This document shows positions 35,705-44,378 of a stretch of DNA of 64,000 nt, piece by piece. Source of the stretch: Mucilaginibacter straminoryzae (GTDB lineage Bacteria; Bacteroidota; Bacteroidia; Sphingobacteriales; Sphingobacteriaceae); the NCBI RefSeq assembly GCF_022953055.1, contig NZ_JALJEJ010000005.1:237871-301870 (forward strand), read 5' to 3'. The notes below the pieces were generated by a model that was not told the origin of the DNA, did not search any database, and was given only the letters and a program-made list of their open reading frames with translations. The translations under genes were made by a program, and so were the position numbers. Position 1 is the first letter of the stretch, and each line of letters starts with the position of its first letter.

Positions 35705-37150
35705 TCACTGCCCATTTTCCCTAAGTACCCTTTTCGCATGGTCATTATGAGAGTCTAGCGCTAAAGACCTTTTATACATCTTCATAGCCTCGCTTTTCCT
35801 TCCGGACTTTAACAGGGCTTCGCCATAGCTGTCATACGCGTTGGAGCTGTTAGGGAACAAATGGACGTTCAGTTGCAGGATCGCCGTTGCTTCGGGTAAT
35901 TGATTCTTGTCCAGCATGCGGTAGGCCCACTCATTCAGCTCGAACTCGTTGGGACGAAAGCCCGGGTCCTTTTTCATCTGCGCCTCCGTTATGGCTATGG
36001 CTTTGTCAAAACCCACTTTTCTCAGGTTGGTCCTTAAAAAGGTCAGCGGATCCGCCTCAGCAATGTCAGGCAGGTAACACGCCGCGATCTCTTCCAGGTA
36101 ATCTTCGGGATTGCTGTTGCCGAGGTTATCGAAAACGATAACAGCCAGGTCATCATCGGGATACAATAAAAAAGCGGCGCGCCCCCCGCCGGACATGCCC
36201 ATGGCCCGGTGCTTAGGCCTAACTTTGGCAATGCCCCAGCCTAAGGCCCAGGGGGTTGGCTGACCGTTGTTGAATTTAGCCTGCGACCACATGGTGTCGC
36301 GAAGGGCTTTGGAAGCGATCAATTTGCCGCTTTGCAGGGCGATCAGCCAGTGTGCTACGTCCTCCGCAGTGCTATTCAACCCGGACCCGGTCCTGCGGAA
36401 ATAGGGAAATTCATAATAATTGTTAACCAGTATTGGTTGGGTCAGCCGCCTGCCATCAAGCGCGCCGCGGAAAAAGTAGGTCGGCGCGTAATGCGGGATC
36501 ACATCACGTGAGTCCCCGAACAGCGTGTGGCTCATGTTCAATGGGCCGAACTGGGTTTCGGCATAGACCTCTGCAAAGGGCTGCACGGAAAATTTCTCGA
36601 TGATCTTGCCGAGCAAATAGCCATTGGTCTGGTTATAACTGAAGCGTTCGCCTGGCTGAAAATCCAAAGCTTGGGCTTTCAGCTTTTCCCAGGCGCCTTT
36701 TTCGGTTTTTAATGCGGCTAAGCCGCCGGTATTGGGGTCTAGCAGTTTAAGCAGGTCAGGGAGACCGGAGGTATGGGTCAGCAATTGCCTGACCGTTACT
36801 TTTTGCCAGCTTGGCGGCAGGCTGTCCAGGTAGGCGGCGACAGGCGCTGATAAGTTGACCTTACCCGCTTCCACCAGCCGCATGACCGCTACACTGGTAA
36901 AAACCTTAGTGCAGGAGTTGATCGGGAAGATCGTCCGGTTATCCACCGGTACGCTGTCCTGGAGATTGGCCAGGCCATAGGAGCGGCTCAACTCGATCTC
37001 GCCGTTCTTGACGATGGCGATCTGCAATCCGGGGACCTTGCGTTCCTGCATTTCCCGCCGGATAATTTCATCGACGCGCTCGGCGGGGGATTGTGCCGAG
37101 GCAGTATAACTGGTGATGATAAAGGTAATGAGGTGAATGAATCGTTTCAT
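35705..37150 (-). CDS. Serine hydrolase, beta-lactamase/PBP4* type (S12), with C-terminal TPR
   Basis: Exported class C beta-lactamase-like serine hydrolase (D-Ala-D-Ala peptidase or esterase-type). A signal peptide ends YTASAQ. The catalytic SxxK is Ser79-Cys-Thr-Lys82 in INSCTKVF; the second motif is FSYNQTNGYLLG and the third position reads GMSGGGRAA. The last 100 residues form tetratricopeptide-like helices (PNSSNAYDSYGEALLKSGR). The 481-residue length suits this class. True beta-lactamase activity is unlikely given the altered motifs; peptide or ester hydrolysis is more probable. Confidence 0.85.
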   Translation of the reverse strand: MKRFIHLITFIITSYTASAQSPAERVDEIIRREMQERKVPGLQIAIVKNGEIELSRSYGLANLQDSVPVDNRTIFPINSCTKVFTSVAVMRLVEAGKVNLSAPVAAYLDSLPPSWQKVTVRQLLTHTSGLPDLLKLLDPNTGGLAALKTEKGAWEKLKAQALDFQPGERFSYNQTNGYLLGKIIEKFSVQPFAEVYAETQFGPLNMSHTLFGDSRDVIPHYAPTYFFRGALDGRRLTQPILVNNYYEFPYFRRTGSGLNSTAEDVAHWLIALQSGKLIASKALRDTMWSQAKFNNGQPTPWALGWGIAKVRPKHRAMGMSGGGRAAFLLYPDDDLAVIVFDNLGNSNPEDYLEEIAACYLPDIAEADPLTFLRTNLRKVGFDKAIAITEAQMKKDPGFRPNEFELNEWAYRMLDKNQLPEATAILQLNVHLFPNSSNAYDSYGEALLKSGRKSEAMKMYKRSLALDSHNDHAKRVLRENGQ

Positions 37151-37182
37151 ATGGAAATTGACGCAAATGGTAAGTGTGACAC

Positions 37183-38616
37183 TTAATTGGCTAAATGCTG
37201 TAATACCTTGGCTAAGACCGCATCCCGCCCAGTTAAAATATCGCTCAAAGAGGGTTCAACAATGATGTCAGGAGTAGTGCCATGCCCGAAGTTTTTGTTT
37301 TGATCCACGGCGTTAATATACTTCAGCAAAGGGATAGAAACTTTTATACCGAAAGCGACCTGGGCTTCGGGGATCAGTCCGCTGTTATTGCCCCCGTAGT
37401 CCCCGCCCGTTTCCTCGCCGACCATTGTTGCACGTTTGTTGTACTGCAACACCGCAGCAACGTCTGCACAAGACGACAAACAGGCGCCATTGATCAATAC
37501 GACCAGTTTTCCTCTATAAACATCGTCTTCAGGTTGCTGCGGCTCGTAAAAATCAAATTCACGGGTAAATTTAGATTTCCGCCAGAGGTAGCCGGAATCC
37601 GCCTTTAAGGGTTTGCCGTAGACGAGCTTGGCCGAACCTTTTATGCTTAAAGCAAAGGGCTCGGTCACCTCGATCCGGTCCCAGTAACGGAAAGGCCGGT
37701 CGATCAGGTACCTGCACAGCAAAGCCGCGTTAGGGTCGCTGCCACCGGTATTATTTCGCAGATCGATCACCAGCTTCCCGGTATGCTGCGCCTTAAGCTC
37801 TTTGAAAACGCCGGCAATAAACTTCTTAAACTGTTGTCCGCCGGCTTTGATATCCGTTTCGCCAAACGAGCGAATGGTCAGGATAGCGACGGAATCTTTC
37901 TTGTTAAAGCTCAACCGGGGGTGCTTGCCCAAGTCCATGGCCGCAGGTACCGGTATCTGATCATTGCGAACGGCAGGCAGGTCAAATTCCTTTTCGCCCT
38001 GGTTAGTCGCTACGCGGATCTTAAAAGAATCGCTAACCTTATAGTTAGTGCGGTAAACCTGCGCGAAGCGATTATTGATGGCCTGGTACTTCCAGGTCTC
38101 ATTAAAACCATCTGACGATATCATTTCAAACAATTGTGTTTTAATTGCAGTAATGGGATGTCCGTTAATGCTCAGCAGTTCAGCACCGACGGGTACTGCG
38201 CTATTATTTGAATAGTTTTTAATGAGGTAGGCTTTTTCGTCGGTGAAGTAAACATCCAGCGGCAGCATATTCGGTTGTTCATTCAGGAAGTTGATATATT
38301 GCTCGGGTAAGGAAACACCGGTATGCACGCAACGTATTTTCGCGATAAGGGGCTTTAACGTGCGGAAGTAGGTTAATTCATCCATCGGCCCCTGGATGGC
38401 CGAAAGGCTGGAATCGATAAAATGGTTGAATTCAGCCTTCGGCGTATAACGGTAAAAGCCGGGATGTTTTTTGGCCATCTCGTCCAGGAGTTCCTTAATA
38501 CTATGGCGAGCCGAGTCTGCGGTAATGGTTTGCTGCGGGTTGAAACTTTTACTGGTTTGTGCAATAAGCGATAGCGATTGCAAAAGAAGGAAGGCAAAGG
38601 ATAGGTAGTTTTTCAT
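37183..38616 (-). CDS. S41 family peptidase, exported
   Basis: A 477-residue exported protease of the C-terminal-processing (tail-specific) family. After a signal peptide ending SLIAQ is an N-terminal helical region, a PDZ-like segment (GAELLSINGHPITAIKTQLF) and the S41 core: LVIDLRNNTGGSDPNAALL and GACLSSCADVAAVLQYNK, whose Ser is the likely nucleophile. GEETGGDYGG follows. It is 32 bp downstream-adjacent to the serine hydrolase in the same orientation, suggesting shared transcription. Confidence 0.87.
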   Translation of the reverse strand: MKNYLSFAFLLLQSLSLIAQTSKSFNPQQTITADSARHSIKELLDEMAKKHPGFYRYTPKAEFNHFIDSSLSAIQGPMDELTYFRTLKPLIAKIRCVHTGVSLPEQYINFLNEQPNMLPLDVYFTDEKAYLIKNYSNNSAVPVGAELLSINGHPITAIKTQLFEMISSDGFNETWKYQAINNRFAQVYRTNYKVSDSFKIRVATNQGEKEFDLPAVRNDQIPVPAAMDLGKHPRLSFNKKDSVAILTIRSFGETDIKAGGQQFKKFIAGVFKELKAQHTGKLVIDLRNNTGGSDPNAALLCRYLIDRPFRYWDRIEVTEPFALSIKGSAKLVYGKPLKADSGYLWRKSKFTREFDFYEPQQPEDDVYRGKLVVLINGACLSSCADVAAVLQYNKRATMVGEETGGDYGGNNSGLIPEAQVAFGIKVSIPLLKYINAVDQNKNFGHGTTPDIIVEPSLSDILTGRDAVLAKVLQHLAN

Positions 38617-38666
38617 AATGCTAAAATAAATGCATCAATAACTGTGGTTTGTTAAAAAATGTGAAA

Positions 38667-40922
38667 TCAAAATTTGACGGGTATATCGATGTAACTCCCG
38701 TTTAGCCATTTGATCACTAAAGACGCTTTGCCATCGCTGCTGGTTTCTTTAGCCACATCACCGCCTGTCCCGTAGTTAACCTGCGCGAACGGGTTCTTAT
38801 CGGTATTGACCACCACCAGCAAACGGCTGCCCTTCTGTAGTTGCCGACTGACCAGGCGGGTACGTTCAAAAAGGATCGTGGTGGTTTGTCCGGGTACCAG
38901 CAGTTGGCGCTGCGTCATATCGTGGGCATAACTGGCACGGCCCAGGAAGTAAGACAATTGGAAATATTTGCCATCGGGCGTTACTTCGTAAAGTACCACG
39001 GTAATATCCATATCGCGTTTGTTGATGATCGCTTTCAGCTCGCCGGTAAACAGGCCGTTAATTTGTATTGCTGTATTAAATGGTTCTGATACAAAGAACA
39101 GCCCGTTGCTGCGGTTGATGTCGTTTTTGATGATGGGCGATGGGTAATAATCGCCGTACCAGGCCTGTCGGCTAAACAGGTCTACCGTATCGTTAAGCTG
39201 GAAAGGATGCACCGGCAGTTTTGCCGAGAGCTGGTAGTAATTTCCGCTTGGTTGATCGGTCAGGTACAGGCGCAGTTTTTTATCGGCCATTCCGGCGATA
39301 GATCCAGTATGCACCCACTTGTTCGCACCCATTACCTCATAGTTCACTTTGCCTTTAATGAGGGCAGGCCGCTTTTTGTCTTTCAGTACATAGTCGAGCC
39401 ACTGAAAAGTGACCTCGCGGGTACTGATCAATGCCGCGGGATCGACGGCATAATCACGTAATACCGGAACGCCGCCGTTTTGGGTGCCGAAATGGTCATA
39501 AGGGCCGATCAGGAGATAATGATTTGCTTTACGGTTATATTTCAGGTGTTCCTGGTAATAATGCAGGCCTGAGATCTGTCCGTCATCGTAATAGCCTTCT
39601 ACCGTTAGCACCGGTATGTTGATCTTGGCGAAATCCTGCTGGTAAGGTACCTGCTGCTGCCAGTATTGGTCATAGTCTGGATGCTGCAGCCAGCGTTGCA
39701 GCCAGGGATTGGGGGTGCCGTCAACACTATCGATCTTATTATAGGCTGCGCCACTTTTGAACCAGTTCCGGTTCAATGATGCCCATCGGTCCGGGTCATT
39801 GTAAGTACGGTTATCCAGGTAGCGGTTGTTCGTGGCATAAAAAGCCCAGCCGTAATTGGCGTTGAGGAATACATTATTTTCCATGGGCAGGCCGAGGCCC
39901 GGAATCGCTGCTACATAGGGCACGATGGTTTTCAGTGCAGGATTATGGTATTGGGCTGCCGCCCATTGGGTGAACCCATTATAGCTGCCGCCAAACATGC
40001 CGACTTTTCCGTTGCACCAGCGCTGCCTGGCAATCCAGGTGATGATCTGGTTGGCATCTTCCCCGTCATGTTCAAAGGGCACAATCCCATCCCGACTAAA
40101 TCCCTTACCCCGGCTGTAAACCACGACGCCTGCATAACCATAAGCTGCCGGAGCATATAATCTCACGCCGGGGACACTGTCTGCATAGATGGTATACTGC
40201 ATCGCCGCCGGTTGTGGTTGGTGTTGCTCTTTTTTAAGTATCGTCACTACATGCAGATGTATGCCGCTGGGGATGCGCGCCAGTTGTTGAGTAACTGCAT
40301 ATCGTCTATGGCAATCGGCAAGGATCAGCGCCTGCGCGATCTGTCCCGTTTCCTCAGCCAGGCACAGATCGGCATAGGCAACGCAAAGGGCGAGCGCTTC
40401 AGCCGGGATTAGCATAGCTGTTTTATTGGCAGCATTTAAACGATCCTCGAATGCTGATCTTAAATTATTAAGGACCCCGGGATTCGAAAAACTGCCGTAT
40501 TCGCGGTAAGCGGTCCGGTCGTCCAGCTTACGCATGGCCTCTCGGAATACCTGGGTATAGATCGTTGTAAAGGTGCCCGGATGAGCCGACTGCACTTGTT
40601 TAGCCCGGGCATAAAGCTGATAAGCAAGGCTGACCGCCGGTTTATAAGGGCTTTCGGCTTGCCAAAGCGGGAGCCACTGCTTTGCGGTAAGGATAGCCGC
40701 TGCATAATTCCCGGTCAGCAACTGCAAGCGGTAATAGTTTTCGAGATAGGTTTTGCGGTTACGCTCCCTGTAGATGTTCTGCAATTTCCCGGCCATCTGC
40801 CGGATCTGCAGATCTGTATGCACGCTGTCGCGACCGGCTTCGGCAGTCCATTTTAAAGACTGTGCCTTGCCGGATAGGTTAAAAAAAAGGCATAGCAATG
40901 CCAGGCAGATCCATCTGTTCAT
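38667..40922 (-). CDS. CocE/NonD (X-Pro dipeptidyl-peptidase-like) hydrolase, exported
   Basis: A 751-residue exported alpha/beta hydrolase. A signal peptide (CLFFNLSGKAQ) is followed by an unassigned helical region of about 220 residues, which is unusual for the family. Then comes the hydrolase with GVVVYSRGKG, KVGMFGGSYNGFTQWAAAQY (nucleophile Ser in GGSYNG), VEGYYDDG with an acid residue and LIGPYDHFGTQNG with the likely catalytic His. A PepX-C beta-sandwich ends the chain. Likely role: hydrolysis of peptides or esters outside the cytoplasm. Confidence 0.87.
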   Translation of the reverse strand: MNRWICLALLCLFFNLSGKAQSLKWTAEAGRDSVHTDLQIRQMAGKLQNIYRERNRKTYLENYYRLQLLTGNYAAAILTAKQWLPLWQAESPYKPAVSLAYQLYARAKQVQSAHPGTFTTIYTQVFREAMRKLDDRTAYREYGSFSNPGVLNNLRSAFEDRLNAANKTAMLIPAEALALCVAYADLCLAEETGQIAQALILADCHRRYAVTQQLARIPSGIHLHVVTILKKEQHQPQPAAMQYTIYADSVPGVRLYAPAAYGYAGVVVYSRGKGFSRDGIVPFEHDGEDANQIITWIARQRWCNGKVGMFGGSYNGFTQWAAAQYHNPALKTIVPYVAAIPGLGLPMENNVFLNANYGWAFYATNNRYLDNRTYNDPDRWASLNRNWFKSGAAYNKIDSVDGTPNPWLQRWLQHPDYDQYWQQQVPYQQDFAKINIPVLTVEGYYDDGQISGLHYYQEHLKYNRKANHYLLIGPYDHFGTQNGGVPVLRDYAVDPAALISTREVTFQWLDYVLKDKKRPALIKGKVNYEVMGANKWVHTGSIAGMADKKLRLYLTDQPSGNYYQLSAKLPVHPFQLNDTVDLFSRQAWYGDYYPSPIIKNDINRSNGLFFVSEPFNTAIQINGLFTGELKAIINKRDMDITVVLYEVTPDGKYFQLSYFLGRASYAHDMTQRQLLVPGQTTTILFERTRLVSRQLQKGSRLLVVVNTDKNPFAQVNYGTGGDVAKETSSDGKASLVIKWLNGSYIDIPVKF

Positions 40923-40952
40923 TTTTTTTTACGCTTTAAATAAGGTGTTTAA

Positions 40953-41651
40953 CTATTTACCCGCGTTTGTCTTTTTAAATTTGACCCATTGACGTTCGGA
41001 AAGTTCTAGCTGATCACCGCTTTTTAGCATGACCTGTGCCTGCCCGCCGGACATCGTAACGATCTCTTTTATAAAATTTTTATTAAAGATCTGCGCCCGG
41101 TTGGCGCGGAAAAAACCGTTTTTCTCCAGCTGGCTTTCCAGCCGGTTCAGCGAACTTTTGATCAGGACATTCCGGTCGCCGAAATACAGCCGGGCATAAT
41201 TGTCCAGCGATTCAACCAGGTAGACGTTTTTCCAGGGGAGAAAATAATACCGGTTCTTGTCTTTAACAAAAACAGCTGGTTCCTCGGTCTTTCGCAATCT
41301 TTCCCGGGCTTGTTCGATGGCTATAGCGAAACGTTCTTCGCGCACCGGCTTGAGCAGGTAGTATAGCGCGCTCACCTCGAAAGCTTTTAACGCATATTGA
41401 TCGAATGCCGTGACAAAGATCACTTGCGGGACCCGTTCCAATGATTCCAGTAGTTCGAAGCCGGATCTGCCCGGCATTTGAATATCCAGGAAGATCAGAT
41501 CGGGTTTCAGTATCCCCAGAAGTTTCTGTGCCTCATCCGCGTCCCGGGCTTCGCCCGAGATCTCCAGGTCGGGATAGCGGGTAGCCAGCCGTCGGAGTTC
41601 GTTCCTGGCGCTCCGCTCGTCGTCAATGATCACCGCCCTTATTTGCTTCAT
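40953..41651 (-). CDS. LytTR-type response regulator
   Basis: A 232-residue regulator with a receiver domain (phospho-acceptor Asp56 in DLIFLDIQMPGRSG, acidic pocket at Asp10-Asp11) and a C-terminal LytTR DNA-binding domain (VKDKNRYYFLPWKNVYLVES, NLNRLESQLEKNGFFRANR-like region). Its ATG overlaps the stop of the kinase gene by 4 bases, so the two are translationally coupled. It probably controls the hydrolase genes directly downstream. Confidence 0.92.
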   Translation of the reverse strand: MKQIRAVIIDDERSARNELRRLATRYPDLEISGEARDADEAQKLLGILKPDLIFLDIQMPGRSGFELLESLERVPQVIFVTAFDQYALKAFEVSALYYLLKPVREERFAIAIEQARERLRKTEEPAVFVKDKNRYYFLPWKNVYLVESLDNYARLYFGDRNVLIKSSLNRLESQLEKNGFFRANRAQIFNKNFIKEIVTMSGGQAQVMLKSGDQLELSERQWVKFKKTNAGK

Positions 41652-42739
41652 ATCCTTGGAATAAAAATGGATGCCGCAACGATCCCGGCATTTTCATTAA
41701 TGTGAAAACTCGCTTTACCCTGATAGTATAATTGTAACCGCTCGTTCAGATTTTTTAAGCCCAGACCTTCATTGTGGACCGCAATCTGCAGCGTTCCCGG
41801 ATTCCGTACTAGTACCTCGATACAATCCTGGTGCCCGGTCACGTTTACACTGAGCAGTCCGCCAGAACGCTGATGGCTGATCCCATGCTTAACCGCATTT
41901 TCCGCCAATACTTGTATGCTGTAACGCAATATGGTTGTTCCTGCAAGCTCATCAGGATAGGCGATATTGACTTGAAGTCGTTCCTCTAACCGTAGCTTCT
42001 CCAATTCCAGGTAATCCGTTATCAAACTGATCTCCTCTCGCAAGGTATGCGTAGCCATCCTGTTGTGATAAAGCGACGATCGTAACAGCTCAGACATCAG
42101 GTCGATGCCGCGTCTGGCTAATGCAGGATCGTCGACCACCAGTGCCTTGATCGTATTGAGTGCGTTGAACAGGAAATGTGGGTTGAGTTGGGACTGTAAC
42201 GTCTCCATTTGGGCATCTTTCGTGATGAGCGCCAGCTTCATTTCCGCGTCTTTAGCGGCAAGGGCCAACCGGGAATTTTCCTGCGCCAGGCTCAATTCGC
42301 GTTTCCCATAGTAATACAGGTGGTGGGCCAGCAGCCAGATCGACATCAGCCGGATACCGGCCATGAACATGGGCAATCCGTTATTGCGCAGCAGACCGGC
42401 AATCGTACCCGCGTCGTAATGGGTAAAGAATAAACGAAAAACATAAACCTTGCTAGCCGTTACCGCCAGGTATAACACGCTTAAAACAACAAGTGCCGGG
42501 ATCAGCCTGCCGATTAAGGGCCTTAATTCCAGGTTCTGCCAACCGCGCCGAAGGGCAAAACGGTGGTAAAGATGGGTGATCAGGATATACAGTACCACAT
42601 CAGACACGAATTGCAACGATCCGATCCAGAGAATAAAATGTCCGTCCAGCATTCCCTGTGTAGCCCAGTACAAAGACGCAACTGACCAGCCGGCCAGCTG
42701 GCATTTCCAGTATAATGAAATTTGATCTCTTCCTTTCAT
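41648..42739 (-). CDS. YehU/LytS-type sensor histidine kinase
   Basis: A 363-residue membrane kinase with four N-terminal helices and a coiled-coil region (SRLALAAKDAEMKLALITKD), followed by the His_kinase domain with phospho-acceptor His in LQSQLNPHFLFNALNTIKAL and the ATPase part (VLAENAVKHGISHQRSG, NEGLGLKNLNERLQLYY). I chose the ATG at 42739 (MKGRDQISLYWKC) over 42832, because homologous kinases begin just before the first helix and the upstream extension adds an unneeded hydrophobic run. It forms a two-component pair with the LytTR regulator. Confidence 0.88.
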   Translation of the reverse strand: MKGRDQISLYWKCQLAGWSVASLYWATQGMLDGHFILWIGSLQFVSDVVLYILITHLYHRFALRRGWQNLELRPLIGRLIPALVVLSVLYLAVTASKVYVFRLFFTHYDAGTIAGLLRNNGLPMFMAGIRLMSIWLLAHHLYYYGKRELSLAQENSRLALAAKDAEMKLALITKDAQMETLQSQLNPHFLFNALNTIKALVVDDPALARRGIDLMSELLRSSLYHNRMATHTLREEISLITDYLELEKLRLEERLQVNIAYPDELAGTTILRYSIQVLAENAVKHGISHQRSGGLLSVNVTGHQDCIEVLVRNPGTLQIAVHNEGLGLKNLNERLQLYYQGKASFHINENAGIVAASIFIPRI

Positions 42740-42840
42740 TGGGCTATTTAGATCAAAGCAACGTAATATCTGTAAGATCTGAAAGATAAAGTACAGGAGC
42801 GCGGTAATCAGGGGATGAACGCACCCCTTCAACGTTAATC

Positions 42841-42976
42841 GACGACTGCACTGTTACCGATTGACTTCAGCGGTTTTAGCAGGCCTTTCATAAATTCATC
42901 CGAATAATTTACACCATCAGCTGAATAACCCGCTCCATGTCCTTCGTCATGCAGGATCAGCAGTTGCGAACCGGAT
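42841..42976 (-). pseudogene. Fragment of an unidentified hydrolase-like C-terminus
   Basis: After an in-frame stop the minus strand reads RSGSQLLILHDEGHGAGYSA and goes on to a stop at 42838-42840. The DEGHGAGYS string resembles the catalytic-His region of prolyl oligopeptidase-like hydrolases, but the match is short and the assignment weak. There is no start codon and it abuts the broken AraC gene. Confidence 0.3.
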
Positions 42977-42977
42977 C

Positions 42978-43440
42978 TCAGTTTTCGTTAAAAGCTCTTC
43001 TGAATTCCAGCGGGGATAGATTGGTTTTCTGCTTGAACAGTTTGTTAAACGATTGTGGATGTTCAAAACCCAATCGATAAGCGATCTCGGCAGTCGTCAG
43101 CTTTTCATTACTGAGCAGCGTTTCGCTTTCTCGATCAGGAGCAGATGGATATGCTCTTGGGTGGTTTTGCCCGTCGGCGTTTCAGCATGTCTGATAACTA
43201 ACGTTGCGAAACCTGCAAATGGGCAGCGATGGCCTGTGGCGTAAGCCGTTCAGTATGGCATGCTCAAAATAATCGTTCAGCCAGACATTCATCAGCCAGA
43301 TCAGGTCATGATGAGCATTTTGCGCGTGATGAACTGCCGGTGATAAAACCGATTGCAGTGGTTTAATAATAGTTCCAGCTACGAAATGATTACATCGTCA
43401 CTGAATTGATCTATCCTTTGAGCCTAATAAATAGTTGTCT
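42978..43440 (-). pseudogene. AraC-family transcriptional regulator, broken
   Basis: Piecing three frames together on the minus strand recovers an AraC regulator: ELLLNHCNRFYHRQFITR, HDLIWLMNVWLNDYFEHA, TERLTPQAIAAHLQVSQR, YLSDMLKRR, then LGFEHPQSFNKLFKQK and LSPLEFRRAFNEN-stop. Both helix-turn-helix units are recognisable. There is an in-frame TAG before ELLLN and at least two frameshifts, and the N-terminal ligand domain is missing. It was probably the original regulator of a neighbouring island gene. Confidence 0.8.
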
Positions 43441-43519
43441 TTGTTTTTTTTAAAGCTATTTCGTAAGTTTGAATAACAAAAGTTCTTTCCAAATACTGCT
43501 AACTAAAAGTATTTATCTC

Positions 43520-43540
43520 GGGTCCCAATTAGGGTACCAT
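43520..43540. repeat. GGTACC paired motif at inner right end of the island
   Basis: The sequence gggtcccaattagggtaccat resembles the paired motifs at 35368-35387 (gggtgccaaatcgggtacca) and 43776-43795. The fixed spacing of the latter two from the att core (about 160 bases) suggests integrase arm sites. Confidence 0.35.
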
Positions 43541-43594
43541 TGATCATTTATAACTTTATATATCTCTAAATGAGACTACTTCATACGGATGGAC

Positions 43595-43613
43595 AGTCCC
43601 GTCCATTCCGCTA
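43595..43613 (+). repeat. att-like direct repeat, copy 2 (attR)
   Basis: Exact 19-base copy of the tRNA-Asp 3' end without any upstream tRNA body. It is followed by an orphan tRNA-type terminator. Confidence 0.75.
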
Positions 43614-43633
43614 AGAAATATACAAAAATCAAG

Positions 43634-43666
43634 AAAGCCCTGTAAGTCAATAACTTACAGGGCTTT
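43634..43666 (+). terminator. Orphan tRNA-type terminator at the right junction
   Basis: Perfect 14-bp stem AAAGCCCTGTAAGT / ACTTACAGGGCTTT with loop CAATA, then T-rich. It shares the cctgtaagt...acttacagg core with the terminator after tRNA-Asp, yet no gene precedes it. Confidence 0.75.
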
Positions 43667-43944
43667 TTATTTCCATAGACAGGACTCGAACCTAACTGAA
43701 AAGTTTATTAAACATTCGTAATTAAGCACATTTAGATTCAATTGAACTTGAGTTTCAGCCTTAAAACTATTAAAAGGGTACCAAATCGGGTACCAATGTT
43801 TTATTTTCTACTTAAAACCTTAAAAGGAAGATCAATTGGGAGTATCCTACGGACTTTTAGGGTCTGTAAATTTGATATCACTTCTCGGTACACTCAATAA
43901 ACACCCATACTTATACTTTCTATAGCAAAGGTTAATCGCTGTTA
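43667..43944. other. Gene-free right junction
   Basis: It repeats the left junction: an inverted T-arm piece (aggactcgaacct, 43681-43693), gggtaccaaatcgggtacca (43776-43795) and a cctacggacttttagggtc block (43849-43867), in the same order and similar spacing. Confidence 0.5.
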
Positions 43945-44086
43945 CCCGGTACTTAAAACCGAAGGCGTAATACTCGTTCTCGTCAACTGCCGTGGTGCTG
44001 CCCGTACTGGCCTTCTCGATCATTACGCGCACGTTGCCCAGCTAATCCTTCAGGTGATATTGATATTTACGTTGTGGCACGGACGC
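43945..44086 (-). pseudogene. Rhs/YD-repeat core fragment
   Basis: The minus strand reads PQRKYQYHLKD, a TAG stop, then LGNVRVMIEKA and ENEYYAFGFK. This is the junction DHLGNVRV...YYPFG-type motif of Rhs repeat-associated core domains of Bacteroidota, with the His of DHLGN replaced by a stop. Only about 45 codons remain of a gene that is normally several kb. It lies between the second and third att-like repeats. Confidence 0.65.
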
Positions 44087-44217
44087 TAAAACCCGTAAGG
44101 CTTATGCCCATTATGTTAAAAGAGCCCTGCAAGCGATTATACAGAAGATGATCTCACGTACCTTAGCCCGTTATCACATTACATGCTTATGATTGAATTA
44201 GTTGCAGGAAAGGTTAC

Positions 44218-44237
44218 AGCCCCGTTCATTCAGCTAA
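44218..44237 (+). repeat. Degenerate att-like repeat, copy 3
   Basis: The 20 bases agccccgttcattcagctaa match 17 of 20 positions of the tRNA-Asp 3' end. A cgggactcgaacc inverted T-arm piece follows at 44295-44307, as at the other two junctions. The rest of 44087-44378 holds no gene. Confidence 0.5.
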
Positions 44238-44378
44238 AAATTTAGAATTCCTTTTAAACTAAATTGTTAAAGGTTTTTTGACGTTTTTGATAATCGGGAC
44301 TCGAACCTTTAAATACCAAATCAACTTGACGATTATTCCACTGCCGATAGCATTCATTAACTATTGGAATTGAAGTCG

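Larger units (their letters stand above)
35193..43613. mobile_element. Decayed integrative island in tRNA-Asp
   Basis: About 8.4 kb bounded by identical 19-base repeats of the tRNA-Asp 3' end. Cargo is five intact genes on the minus strand (serine hydrolase, S41 protease, CocE-type hydrolase, LytTR regulator, YehU-type kinase) plus a broken AraC regulator. The cargo reads visibly richer in G+C than the flanks. No integrase, relaxase or phage structural gene remains, so the element is probably immobile. Both ends carry a similar junction module (hairpin terminator, inverted T-arm copy, GGTACC motif). Confidence 0.6.

Noticed and set aside
43053..43244. 63-codon plus-strand frame
   Set aside because: It lies opposite the broken AraC gene, whose minus-strand family motifs explain the sequence.
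35193..43613. The island as a prophage
   Set aside because: No capsid, tail, terminase, lysis or integrase gene is present; the cargo is metabolic and regulatory.
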